From the NCBI RefSeq assembly GCF_048569485.1, contig NC_134360.1, positions 205,381,792-205,445,791 of the forward strand: 64,000 nt of DNA, written 5' to 3'. This DNA is from Anomaloglossus baeobatrachus. Its lineage: Eukaryota; Chordata; Amphibia; Anura; Aromobatidae. The notes below the pieces were generated by a model that saw nothing but the letters and a program-made list of their open reading frames with translations, made no database searches and was not told the origin of the DNA. Positions 43,401-52,700 of the stretch are shown one piece after another. Positions within the stretch are counted from its first letter, which is position 1, and each line of letters starts with the position of its first letter. The position numbers and the translations under genes were made by a program.

Positions 43401-46400
43401 CCGACACAGTGGGGCGAGAAGGGACATGCCGGGGGTCCAGGCTTGGACCCGCTTTTCTTCAAACTCTTTCCAAAAATGAAAAATCAGATGAGAATGCATG
43501 TGTGGATGTATACCTCCTGAACATAAAGCGAGAAACTGGCTAGATCTGGTTCTCCACGGGGTGTATAAGCTCAGAGGGAGGAGCTACACTTTTGAGTGTA
43601 GTACTTTGTGTGTCCTCCGGAGGCAGAAGCTATACACCCAATGTCTGGGTCTCCCATAGGAACGATAAAGAAACAGCCATATAGAAATCCTGACTTCTGG
43701 GAATATCTGGAATAACAATGACCTCTACAGATCAGAAGTAATGACATCAATAATTATGTATAAAGGCATCTGGACATCGGGTGTAATGATGATCTATATA
43801 AAACGTCTTAAGTAATACTACGTTATCTGGAACAATTATTATCCGTACAGATATGTGGAGTAACGACCATCGCTTTGGACATCAGGAGTAAGGACGATCC
43901 CTACTGACATGTGGTGTAATAGTGATCCCTATGGTTCTCTGAAATAATATTCATTATCTGGATGGAGTAATGATGATGCCTACTGATATCGGAAGCAATA
44001 GTGATCCCTACTGATGTCTGACACAATAATTATGCATGTAAAAATCTGCAGGAATGACCATCACTCTGGTCATCAATAGTAATGATTGCTCTGGCCATTT
44101 TAAACAATATTTATCTTTAAAGCTATCAAATGTAATAGCGATCCCTATGACAGTCGAGATGAGGGGTGGCCATCGAGGTCAGGGGCAACCCCACACGGCC
44201 ACCAAGGTGTGGGGGTGGCCTCCCCACGGTCATCTGCATCAAGGAATAGACCCCCCCCACACAAACACACAAGGCCATCTAGATCAAGGACTGACCCCCC
44301 CCCAACATGGCCATGTGTGTCAAGGACTTCCCTCCCCCCCCATGGCCATTTGCGTCAAGGACTGCCCCGCTTATATGGCCATCTGCGTCAAGGACTGCTC
44401 CCCCATGGCCATCTGCGTCAAGGACTGCCCCCCCCGCCGTCCCCCACCATGGTCATTTGTGTCAGGGACTGCAGCCTCCCCACCTGTCTCAAGGACTCTT
44501 TCCCCCCCCCACTCACGCCTATCTGCGTCAAGGATGGCCCCTACCCCCCACGGCCATCTTAGTCATGGACGGCCCCTCCCATGGCCATCTGAGTCAGGGA
44601 CGGCCCCCCCCCACATCCATCTGAGTCAGGGATGCCCCCCCCCATCTGAGTCGGGTGGCCCCCCCCCACGTTCATCTGAGTCAGGGACACCCCCCCCCCC
44701 CACGTCCATCTGAGTCAGGAGCATTCCCTACAGACTTCAGGAGTAATGATGATCAGTATGGACAACAGATATAATACCGATCCCTATTGACATTTCATTT
44801 GTCTGCACAGGAGATTCATGTAAATAATATCCTCCAGGTGACACACAGCACATTATCACTATTGGAGCACATCTGTATGTGTTCTTGGTGAGCACCTTTA
44901 CTCCACACAACTGTTGCCTCCAAGCTTGTGCAGAAGAAAATCCGACACTCAGAAAATAGCGTTTTTTTTAATGACACACTCACCCCTTATGGAAGATCTC
45001 AAACTTGATGCCTTTAGCCTGAACCACTCTCTTGAAGCCTCGGTGGTTTCGGTTAACGTTCAGTTTAAATGACTGTTCATATTCTGTGGGAAAGTAAGAA
45101 AAATCAATAAAATAATGAAATGGGCAACAACCTCAGAAACCTGAGAACTGTGCTACATCTAGTGCACGGTCTAAGGCTATGTGCGCACGTGTGCGCTCTG
45201 CACCGCACCGAAAAGGTGCGCTTCAGAGCGCAGCTGAAAAGCTGCGTTCTGAAGCGCATGGTGCCGGCGAGAACGTGCACTCTGCCTGCAGCTCCTGCCA
45301 TAGACAGAGCAGGGGCTGCCGGCAAAGCGCACGGAAGAAGTGACATGTCACTTCTTAGAACGCAGCGATTCGGGCAGCAGCCGAATCGCTGCGTTCTAAT
45401 ATGCCACGTGCGCACGGCTCCTGCACAATCTCCATAGACTGTGCAGGGGACGCAGGACGCATGCAGTTACGCTGCGCTACAAAGCACAGCGTAACTGCAT
45501 GAATTACGCACACGTGCGCACATAGCCTTAGACGGAAGAGTGTGACAGATTCTACGTTTGGTGCACGGCTTTACACTTATGTCTCCAGCAGCCACCATTA
45601 GGGGGACCTGCTATATGTGTATAAAAAAGGGTTATGCAAGTAATCATTTTCATTCCAAAAGCCTTGGGAAGCTGTTAATATCTTCATGAACAATAGGATT
45701 GTCATCATTTTTTTACTTCCATTGGCGGCTTGTAGGGCTCTAGACAGAATCAGTTTCCTTCTCCCTCTGGAAGCTGAAATTAAAAAGTCTTTCTTATTTC
45801 ACTTCTATGGTCCTGCAGACTGTCTGCTCCTTTCTTGACAAGCAGGATAGTAAACCTTTTCAAGTTAACAGGGGATTGCAGAAAACTCACTATTGGGAGA
45901 GTGACCGAACAGGTGTAACCGGCACTCCACAGTAGATTGACAGGCACATTGCTATACACCATAGTTAAGCAAAAAGAATTGCAAGACTGTGGTCCATGGT
46001 TGATATTGTCAGTTCATGACCACAGTAATAGAGCTCTGCGAATGTTCTCCAATGGCCAGTGTCCCTGGCCCCTCACCCAATGTCAGGAGGAAGGTCACCG
46101 GGCCTGACTACGGACGCGGCAGCTGCACACGCTCAGCTCCACTGTACACCAGATGGTGCCATACTATGCTTGCAAATCTAATTTTTCTATTTAGTGGTTG
46201 AGCAGCCCATTAAATACGGCCCCATTTTCAAATATCACGTTTTACTTTGGTGAACTGTGTCCTTTAGGCGGCACGGTGGCTCAGTGGGTAGCACTGCAGT
46301 CTTGCAGCGATGGGGTCCTGGGTTCAAATCCCACCAAGGACACCATCTGCAAGGAGTTTGTATGTTCTCCCCGTGTTTGCGTGGGTTTCCTCCGGGTTCT

Positions 46401-47817
46401 CCGGTTTCCTCCCACACACTAAAGCCATACAGATAGGGACTCTAGATTGTGAGCCCCAATGAGGACAGTGTTCCTGATGTATGTAAAGCGCTGTGGAATT
46501 AATAGCACTATATAAATGAATAAAATTATTATTATTATTATTATTTAGGTCAAGGAGAAAACTGACCTGGAGAGTTGGTGTTCTTAACAACATAGGTTTT
46601 ATTCTTTTGAGGCTGCTCCTGCAAAAGACAAGAAGGAAAACGTCCGGTCACTGCAGCCCGATATCTGCCATAGCATGGACGTGTACACTGACAACGTCAT
46701 ACACTCCTTCCACGGCCATGTAATGGACCAATAAAGAAAAACATACAGCAGTGATAAAAAGCGTCATAGCAACGGAATCTTGTGGCGACATTCTACGCCT
46801 CTTACCGTGCTCGGATAGGGAAAATCAAACTTCACGAACGCCTGCAGATCACTGGGGGCCATTCCTGTATGTGAGACCAATACATCATCAGTTATTAACC
46901 CCTTCAGGACCAAGATATTTTACATTTTTGCCCTTTCGTATTTTACATCTCCTTCTTCGAAGAGGTTTAATTTTTGAGGGTAACGCACAGTTAATTTTTT
47001 CATAAAGTGCAACTGAGGAAGAGGATTGAGATGAGCGGACCCGTGGAAGTGCAGTTCGGCAGGTTCAGCCGGACTTTAGATAAAAGTTCCCTTTGGGACC
47101 CGGACTTGACCTGAACCTCAATGGAAGTCACCAATTGGGCAGTTTGGGTCTCCATCCACATGCAGCCAGCTATAAGTAGATCGAATGTAGGTTGGGTGGG
47201 GTTTCTCCATTTTTTTTAAATTTTTTGTGGGGGGGGGGGGTGCACACTACATCCAATCACGCTGTTACCCCCAGTGTGAGTCATTCAAACACTACAAGCA
47301 GCTCGCACTGGGACGACCACCGAGCGTACCCGAGCACAGCGATGCTCACGAAAGTGCTCAGTACACATGAAGCATCCGAAAGCTACTTTTGGTTTTGTAA
47401 AGTCGGTGTTTAGTACGAACACCAAACCTCGGGTTAGATCACTTTTTAAACAGGAGGCTTTCAAAAACCTAAAACCCCCTTTTAAAATGCTGAGGTCATT
47501 CTTGATCTCAACAATTACTCTTTGGTGTCTGCTGTGTAACACAGAGGACACCTGCATGGCATAGACTGGGCTCAGCTCCCGTGCAAGTGCTGCTCACAAG
47601 GGATTTCTGTTTGCTCCAAGAAACTAAGCAAAAAACCTACGGAGAAACCAGACACTTAGTGACTGAGACATATAATGACTCTTACCCGAAGGAGCCGGAA
47701 GGTTAATGCCTCGAACGATAATGAGCAGCATCTCAGTACTACTGAGTTCTGAGAAAACCCTGTTGGTAGAAGAGAAAAAGGAATTATAGCGACCCACAAT
47801 TTCAGTGTGTGTGTGTG

Positions 47818-47866
<49 letters not shown>

Positions 47867-47875
47867 GTATATATA

Positions 47876-47928
<53 letters not shown>

Positions 47929-48568
47929 CTGTATATACACATACATGCATATATACACACAGCTAGAGTTTTGGTCTTAAACGTGATGTGGAAGCCTCTA
48001 GCTCCAGCTCTGCTGCACTGTCTAATGGGAGCCTGTAGTGGTCTGAAATCTGTCTGAAAGGGTCCTGCCTTCTGCTCTGCCCTCCATACAATTTTTTCTC
48101 CCCACTAAACAAGGATTCATACTTTCCCGAATATGGAAAACCATACGTATCTCCTATGGAAGCACACGGAGATCATACAGCACAGAAGTCCATGTGGATC
48201 TTCCCAAGTGCAGCCTGTGTATCCGTACTGACCGATTTATAATACAGTCGGACAAGAAGCACAACACAGATATTGCAAAGTGCCAGATCTAGATTTCCAT
48301 CTATAAAAGATGTTGATGGCCCAATCCGTAGATTGACGAGGATCCGACTCTAAACACGACCCCCTGACTAAAGGGACCACTGGGAAGAGCGCTCTACTAA
48401 TGATATAATTCTCTAGTCAATGATCTATAGAAAAAAAAAGTAAGGCAATACCTGACAATTTTTAGTGTCTTGTCCTCAAAATGATAGGGAGGAGGATCCA
48501 GGCCCTGAGCTTGTGATAAATGTAGGATCTCACAGTTTTTCTTGCAGTCCTCCGCCATTTTCTCAAAC
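30190..48568 (-). CDS. CC2D1B: CC2D1B, C-terminal exons and 3' UTR
   Basis: Coiled-coil and C2 domain protein 1B (Lgd/Freud-2 family), which binds ESCRT-III CHMP4 proteins and acts in endosomal sorting; it has also been described as a transcriptional repressor. Coding exons on the - strand are 48452-48568, 47686-47759, 46806-46864, 46567-46618, 44984-45083, 34287-34380 and 33606-33734, then a stop at 31476-31478. Every border has AG/GT and all phases fit, giving 208 codons. They cover the end of the helical region (FEKMAEDCKKNCEIL) and the C2 domain (MLLIIVRGINLPAPS, VVKNTNSPEYEQSFKL, RNHRGFKRVVQAKGIKFEIF, VFDGRKATGGKLEV). The DM14 repeats lie upstream, beyond the window. Ending right after the C2 domain, and the convergent ZFYVE9 neighbour, favour CC2D1B over CC2D1A. 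Two introns hold sense-oriented DIRS elements. Confidence 0.92.
30208..30213 (-). promoter_or_regulatory. Candidate poly(A) signal of CC2D1B
   Basis: AATAAA on the - strand, about 1.26 kb after the stop. Confidence 0.55.
31659..32249. mobile_element. MITE with ATTATAAGACGCAC ends in CC2D1B intron
   Basis: The inverted ends are TTTTTGGATTATAAGACGCA and GTGCGTCTTATAAACCAAAA, both continuing into an AAATTTGGG block. GTACTTTAGTTT occurs on both sides (from 31658 and from 32248) and probably includes a target-site duplication of about 8 bp, which would fit hAT. No transposase. Confidence 0.75.
32470..32641. mobile_element. Short MITE with GGCAGCACTCC ends
   Basis: The inverted ends are GGCAGCACTCCAAAAATTGA and TCAATTTTTGGAGTGCTACC. 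It lies in a CC2D1B intron. Confidence 0.75.
32716..33376. mobile_element. Foldback element with AGGGAATCTGTCACCC ends
   Basis: Inverted arms of about 60 bases (AGAGGGAATCTGTCACCC, then TTATTAATATGGGCATACAG) at both ends, with further inverted matches inside (GGCGTGTGCTGCCCGGA / CGGGCAGCACACACC). In a CC2D1B intron. Confidence 0.85.
33606..33734 (-). CDS. CC2D1B: CC2D1B last coding exon
   Basis: 43 codons from VFDGRKATGG to the end WLVMDPVTRK. Acceptor CTCATTCAG, donor GTAATTAA. Confidence 0.93.
34033..34150 (-). repeat. SINE/LINE-tail-like fragment
   Basis: ATT-rich start, then GCCATTTATTCCATGCAACT and TTACATGTGAAAAGGGGCAT, as at 1612-1690. Confidence 0.45.
34287..34380 (-). CDS. CC2D1B: CC2D1B coding exon (C2 domain)
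   Basis: Encodes VFLLRSDKQIGTASVKLDK and on to EVREIVE. The acceptor is CTATTACAG. A DIRS element begins only 24 bases upstream of this exon. Confidence 0.93.
34879..37600 (-). pseudogene. Recombinase and RT/RNase H remains, outer DIRS copy
   Basis: On the - strand: RT (about 36856-37600), RNase H region (about 35900-36795), tyrosine recombinase (about 34879-35864). The family motifs LVPKKDG, YLDDLLVKAS, TTDASLSGWG and HSTR or close relatives can be recognised. A few breaks; fossil copy. Confidence 0.82.
37638..41221 (-). mobile_element. Second DIRS copy inserted in the outer one, right half
   Basis: It starts AAAGAGAATTTTGTTTAG inside a poly-A stretch of the outer element's RT region. Its ICR variant (near 38410) differs from the outer copy, so it is a separate insertion. 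The switch back to the outer copy lies in shared sequence and cannot be placed exactly; 41221 is where the outer copy's target sequence reappears. Several breaks. Confidence 0.7.
38004..38410 (-). mobile_element. Terminal-only DIRS derivative, subfamily B
   Basis: About 407 bases made of a subfamily B right end (GAAGGGAATTTTGTTTAC) and a B left end (GGGTCTCCCAATGGAGCGAC AAAGAA) with a short leader segment between. It has no ORFs and no internal complementary region. It sits inside the internal complementary region of the 37638 copy, splitting AAACAAA from ATTCTC. It looks like a non-autonomous passenger mobilised by full elements. Confidence 0.85.
41374..42641 (-). pseudogene. DIRS ORF1 remains of the composite block
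   Basis: GAG-like ORF1 starting MSHTRSKAPKLYSVCTAC on the - strand, with the CTAC...CDAC cysteine pairs, a KRRRRAPSP-like basic patch and the acidic middle seen in the other copies. Broken in a few places. Confidence 0.8.
43680..44155. repeat. Degenerate minisatellite, about 36-bp theme
   Basis: Loose repeats of GACATCTGGAGTAATAGTGATCCCTA-type sequence (for example AGTAATGATGAT and GTGATCCCTA recurring). The same theme resumes at 44725-44790 after the C-rich array, so the array expanded within it. In a CC2D1B intron. Confidence 0.65.
44156..44722. repeat. C-rich minisatellite, G-rich on the CC2D1B sense strand
   Basis: About 14 units of roughly 30-45 bases with core GGCCATCTGCGTCAAGGACT followed by runs of 5 to 11 C. 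On the gene's sense (-) strand these are repeated G runs, suitable for G-quadruplexes. Confidence 0.85.
44984..45083 (-). CDS. CC2D1B: CC2D1B coding exon (C2 domain)
   Basis: Encodes YEQSFKLNVNRNHRGFKRVV to FEIFHK. Acceptor CTTTCCCACAG, donor GTGAGTGT. Confidence 0.93.
45171..45531. mobile_element. GGCTATGTGCGCACG MITE, uninterrupted
   Basis: The ends CTAAGGCTATGTGCGCACGT and ACGTGCGCACATAGCCTTAG are perfect inverse copies. The inside is GC-rich with inverted segments. It is the intact reference for the split copy at 24101-27514. Confidence 0.82.
46267..46546 (+). mobile_element. V-SINE, tRNA-derived
   Basis: It starts GGCGGCACGGTGGCTCAGTG, with box B GGTTCAAATCC, the conserved core GTATGTTCTCCCCGTG...GGTTTCCTCCGGGTTCTCC, the tail GTAAAGCGCTGTGGAATTAA and an ATT-rich end. 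It is antisense to CC2D1B and its tail stops 20 bases from the donor of the exon at 46567. Confidence 0.93.
46567..46618 (-). CDS. CC2D1B: CC2D1B coding exon (C2 domain)
   Basis: 17 codons, EQPQKNKTYVVKNTNSP, plus one base. Acceptor CTTTTGCAG, donor GTCAGTTT. Confidence 0.92.
46806..46864 (-). CDS. CC2D1B: CC2D1B coding exon (C2 domain)
   Basis: Encodes MAPSDLQAFVKFDFPYPST after completing a glycine codon. Acceptor TCACATACAG, donor GTAAGAGG. The intron to the next exon is only 187 bases. Confidence 0.92.
46895..47200. repeat. Fragments of TTAA and TGAGATGAGCGG repeats
   Basis: TTAACCCCTTCAGGACC at 46895 is one end of a TTAA-type element like 3578-4765. TGAGATGAGCGGACCCGTGG near 47026 starts a repeat related to the TGATGAGC families. 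Both are partial. Confidence 0.5.
47686..47759 (-). CDS. CC2D1B: CC2D1B coding exon (C2 domain start)
   Basis: Encodes VFSELSSTEMLLIIVRGINL PAPS. This holds the first beta strand of the C2 domain. Acceptor CTACCAACAG, donor GTAAGAGT. Confidence 0.92.
47806..47962. repeat. (GT)n-(TA)n-(CA)n microsatellite
   Basis: A GT tract, then TA tracts, then a long CA tract: an almost symmetrical inverted repeat in a CC2D1B intron. Confidence 0.92.
48452..48568 (-). CDS. CC2D1B: CC2D1B coding exon, first in window
   Basis: Encodes FEKMAEDCKKNCEILHLSQA to EDKTLKIV and two bases of an arginine codon. Acceptor CAACTCAG, donor GTATTGCC. The next upstream exon was not found before the window end. Confidence 0.92.
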
Positions 48569-49765
48569 CTGAGTTGAAAAAAAAAAAAAAAGCAATGTCA
48601 CAAAAAAAAAACCAACCCAAAAAAAAACGCAAAACAACAACTGTCTCAACGTGGAGGATCCTGTCCCAATTTTATCCCTTGATTGTGATTTTCCTTTAAT
48701 TAGGCCACATTCAGATATTTTTTCTTTTTTTTGACATACAGGAAAAAAACAAAACAAAAAACAAACAAACAAAAAAAAAACAAAAACAGACCAGAGCCAA
48801 GCTGATCAGTTAGTGTGAAAGCAATAGGAGAAGCACCTGTAATAAAATTCTGGCCCAACAAGGCATCTGACAAGTGTGAGTGGTGTCCCCCCCCAATGAA
48901 GGTTCCAAGAAAGGGATTTTACGGTGAGTACCTAAAATCTTCTTTTCTTAATTGCTTCATTGGTGGACACGGGGAACCATGGTACGTCCTAAAGCAGTCC
49001 CCAGGTGGGAAAAAAAAGATTAGAAAAATGGAAGAACAGATGCAAGATTCTCCGGACGGAAACCGGACACTGTAAATTGCAAAACCATTCTGCCTAGGAC
49101 CGAACAGCCCAGGAAAGGGTAAAAATGTCTGTACTCTGTAAAACCCGGAAAAAGTAACAGCAGATAACAAGAAAGCAACTTGGAGAGCTGTCGAATAGAT
49201 ACCTGATGACAAGAAGTTTAGGAGGTCCTAGACACAGGTGATGAGACCTGGAACGATAGTGAGGACGCCTTGACCCTTGTCTAATAAGTGTCCAGAATGG
49301 TAGAGTTAATCCAGACTAGAGGACTGTCTGGGACATGTGCGAGAAAGTAGAGCACCTAGGAAGGCTCTACTAAACAAAGAAGCGCCGAGATGCCCTCTGA
49401 CCTGTATAATACATCCTAGAGACCGGTCAGAGGACAAGAATGAGAAAACACAGCAAGGGAAAACTATCATATGGTAAACAAGACCCAGGGTCACCACGAT
49501 CAGGTGAATAACAAGAAGGAAAGATGACAAGGCTGTTATCTTCCCAAAAAATTGTTCCAGCAACAATCCCTTCTGGGTATTGCTCGAAACTAAGGCAAAG
49601 AAGAGTAGGAAGGATTCAAAGGGGGGGGGAGGGAGTGCTATAAAGCAGTAGATCCCAGATTAGGTACCACAGTCTGGTGAAAGCAAATGTAGATTAAGCA
49701 GGCCCACTTCACGGGAAAACCTAATCCGTGAAGGGAGAGCTGGTTTCCAGTGAAACGCCTAAAAA

Positions 49766-52700
49766 AAAGAGAATTTTGTTTACTTACCGTAAATTCTTTT
49801 TCTTATAGTTCCGTCATGGGAGACCCAGACCATGGGTGTATAGCTACTGCCTCCGGAGGACACACAAAGTTACTACACTCAAAACGTGTAGCTCCTCCCT
49901 CCTAGCATATACACCCCCTGCTAGCCAATCCTAGCCAGTTTAGTGCAAAAGCTGAAGGAGGACTTCCACCCACAAGAAGAGACAGAGTAAAATCCGGAAG
50001 AACCGGAACCTCTGTCTACAACAATAACAGCCGGTGAAGACACACGGAACAAGAAACCTGCCAACAGGCAATAGGGAGGGTGCTGGGTCTCCCATGACGG
50101 AACTATAAGAAAAAGAATTTACGGTAAGTAAACAAAATTCTCTTTTTCTTTATCGTTCCTATGGGAGACCCAGACCATGGGACGTTCAAAAGCAGTCCAT
50201 GGGTGGGAATAAACAGACAACTGAGAAGCAGGAAAACCCAACTTCACAAATGGGCGACACACGCCTGAAAGAAGCGTCTGCCGAAGCCCGCGTCTGCCAA
50301 AGCAAGAGCATGCCTTGGATAGAGCTTCGAAAAAGTATGCAGACTAATTCGAGCTGCCGTCTGACAGACGTACTGAGCCGTAGCCTGGTGCCTGAAAGCC
50401 CAAAAGGCACCGACAGGTCTGATCAAATGTGCTCTGATCCCCGGCGGGGAAGGCACTTGAGTACACTTGTAGGCCTCGGAAATGGCCGACCTAAGCCAAC
50501 GAACCAGGGTCGGCCTAGATGCCGAGAGACCGCTACGCTGACTAGCAGTCAGTACTAGAAAGAGGTGCACCGCCTAATAACGGCGGTGCGAGACACATAG
50601 ATCCGGGGCGCCCGCACCAGATCCAGGATATGCAATGCTTCCTCAAAGCGATGAACAGGAGCCGGACAAAAGGAAGGCAGGAAAAATTGCCCCGGATAAG
50701 GTGGAAGCAGTAACCACCTTAGGGAAAAAAGTCCGGAGTCGGACGGAGACCACCTTGTCTTGATGCAAAAGACCAAAAAAAGGGGGTGACTCAGAGAGAG
50801 TGCAGCCAGAACTCCCTGGCAGGAAATTATAGCCACTAGAAAGACTACTTTCTGTGAAAGATGAAACAAAGAAAACCTCCTTAAGAGGCGCAAAGGGAGG
50901 TTTCCGGGAACCGGGAGGACCGGATTAAGGTCCCAGGGCTCCATAGGCCGCCGGAAAGGCGGAATGATGTGAGACGCGCCATTAAAGGAGCGCACCGGAG
51001 CCAGCCGGACAATACGCCGCTGGCACATACCGACATAACGGAGACCTGTCCCTTAATGAGGGATAGTCCTAGCTGTAGACCGGACTGCGGAAGGGACAGG
51101 AGGGTCGGCAAGGCTAAAAAGGTCCAAGGACACTTTGGAGCTCGAGTCATAGCGGAGATGACTTCAGGAAGGATACCAGAAGTCGCCAAGATCCAGGACT
51201 CAATAGCTACGCCGTCAATCTGAGAATCCAGAATTCTGACGGAAAAAACGGACCTTTTGAGAAAAGGTCTGGACGGTCCGGAAGATGCCATGGCAACCCA
51301 ACGGACAGAAGGAGCAGGTCAGGATACCAAGCCTGCCTGGGTCAGTCTGGAGTAAGAGAATGACCCGACGGCCCCCTTTACTGATCCTGTGCAGGGCTCT
51401 GGGCAAGAGGTAGAGACGAAGCTGGGATCAAACATGAACCAGTGTGTCTACTGCAAACCCTGAGGATTGTGGACCACGGTTGGGCAGCTGAAATAGTCTG
51501 CCTCGCAGTCTTGACATCGAGGATGTGGGCTGCGGATACGGTGGACTAGGAGTCCCTTGTCCACTGAAGAATGTTGAGGCGCCAAGATTGCCAGGTGACT
51601 GAGTGTCCTGCTCTGGAAGTTGATGTAGGAAAACGCTGTCACGTTATCCGACTGAACTCGACTGTGCCTAGCCGCCAACCGATGGTGAAGGCTTAGAGAG
51701 CCAGAATACAGCTCCGATTTCCAGCCCATTGATCTAGAGGGCTGATTCGGAAAGAGTCCAAGCGCCCTGCGCTCCGCGGCGGAGATATACTGCTCCCAAG
51801 GCGGAAAGACCAGCACCCTGGTGAGGATCACCCGGGACGGGGCCAGGAAGGAGCGTCCCTGAGACAGAGTGGCCGAAACCACCACTGAAAACGAACCCTA
51901 GGTCAGTGGCAAAGCCACCACCCCGTGGAAGGAGGGAGTTCGCGTGTACAGCGGACAACATCCAGTCTCAGAGGGCGCAGGAGAAACTGGGCAAGGAATC
52001 GCTTCCATTGACGCCACCGTCTGACCAGCACCTGTATTTGGTGTCTGATAGAACGACGTCGACCGCCAGCGGAGGGACTACTGATCGACTAAGAGCGGCC
52101 TCACAAGAGCCGACAGTCTCGAATTGCGACCTTGAGAACCTCTGGTTCGAAGTCAGAGTGGACTTGAACAGAATGACAAGCCACCCGAATAGGTTAGAGT
52201 GGCGAGAGTAAGCGAAGTACTCTGCTAAGAGTCTGCACTGGATGAAGGCCTGAGAAGAAGGCCGTCTAGGGCAAACGATCACTGCCAATCCCTAGGGGTG
52301 CAGGACCCTAATCACAGCAGCCCCAATGAGAATACTCGAGGGGCCGTGGCCAACCCCAAGGGAAGAGCCACGAATTGGACCACTCTGATGGCAAAACGTA
52401 GTCAACGCTGGTGTTAAACTGCGATTGACCCTTGCAGAAAAGCATCTCTGATGCCGATGGCTGCGAGGGAATCTCCTTGGGTACTTGATTGATCCGGTGA
52501 AAAAAAACACACGGAACAAGACCGAGACTCCATGTGAAAACGCCACACCTGACCATGCTTGAAAAGCTAAAGATCCAGGTCGGAAGGCACCGCCCTCTTC
52601 GGGGACTAGAAATAGATTTAAACAAAAATCTCAGAACCGTTCCCAGTCGGGAACCGGTACAATTACTCCATTGGCCTGCAAGAAATGCCACGGCTTGTGA

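Larger units (their letters stand above)
34405..43673 (-). mobile_element. Composite DIRS block, subfamily A (two right halves, one left half)
   Basis: The outer element has its right end at 34405 and its left end at 43673. These match each other in detail, both carrying a GAGCTTATACACCCC variant and the same AACCAGATCTAGCCAG flank. Within it, at 37638, a second A copy begins with its own right terminal repeat, internal complementary region, recombinase and RT, in the same orientation. Only one ORF1/left half follows (41374-43673). A single insertion followed by loss between the repeated halves explains this. Both halves carry several breaks. The block fills the 10.6 kb CC2D1B intron and is in the gene's sense orientation. 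Confidence 0.85.

Noticed and set aside
44054-44713. 219-codon Pro/His-rich open frame
   Set aside because: It is a product of the C-rich minisatellite, open in more than one frame.
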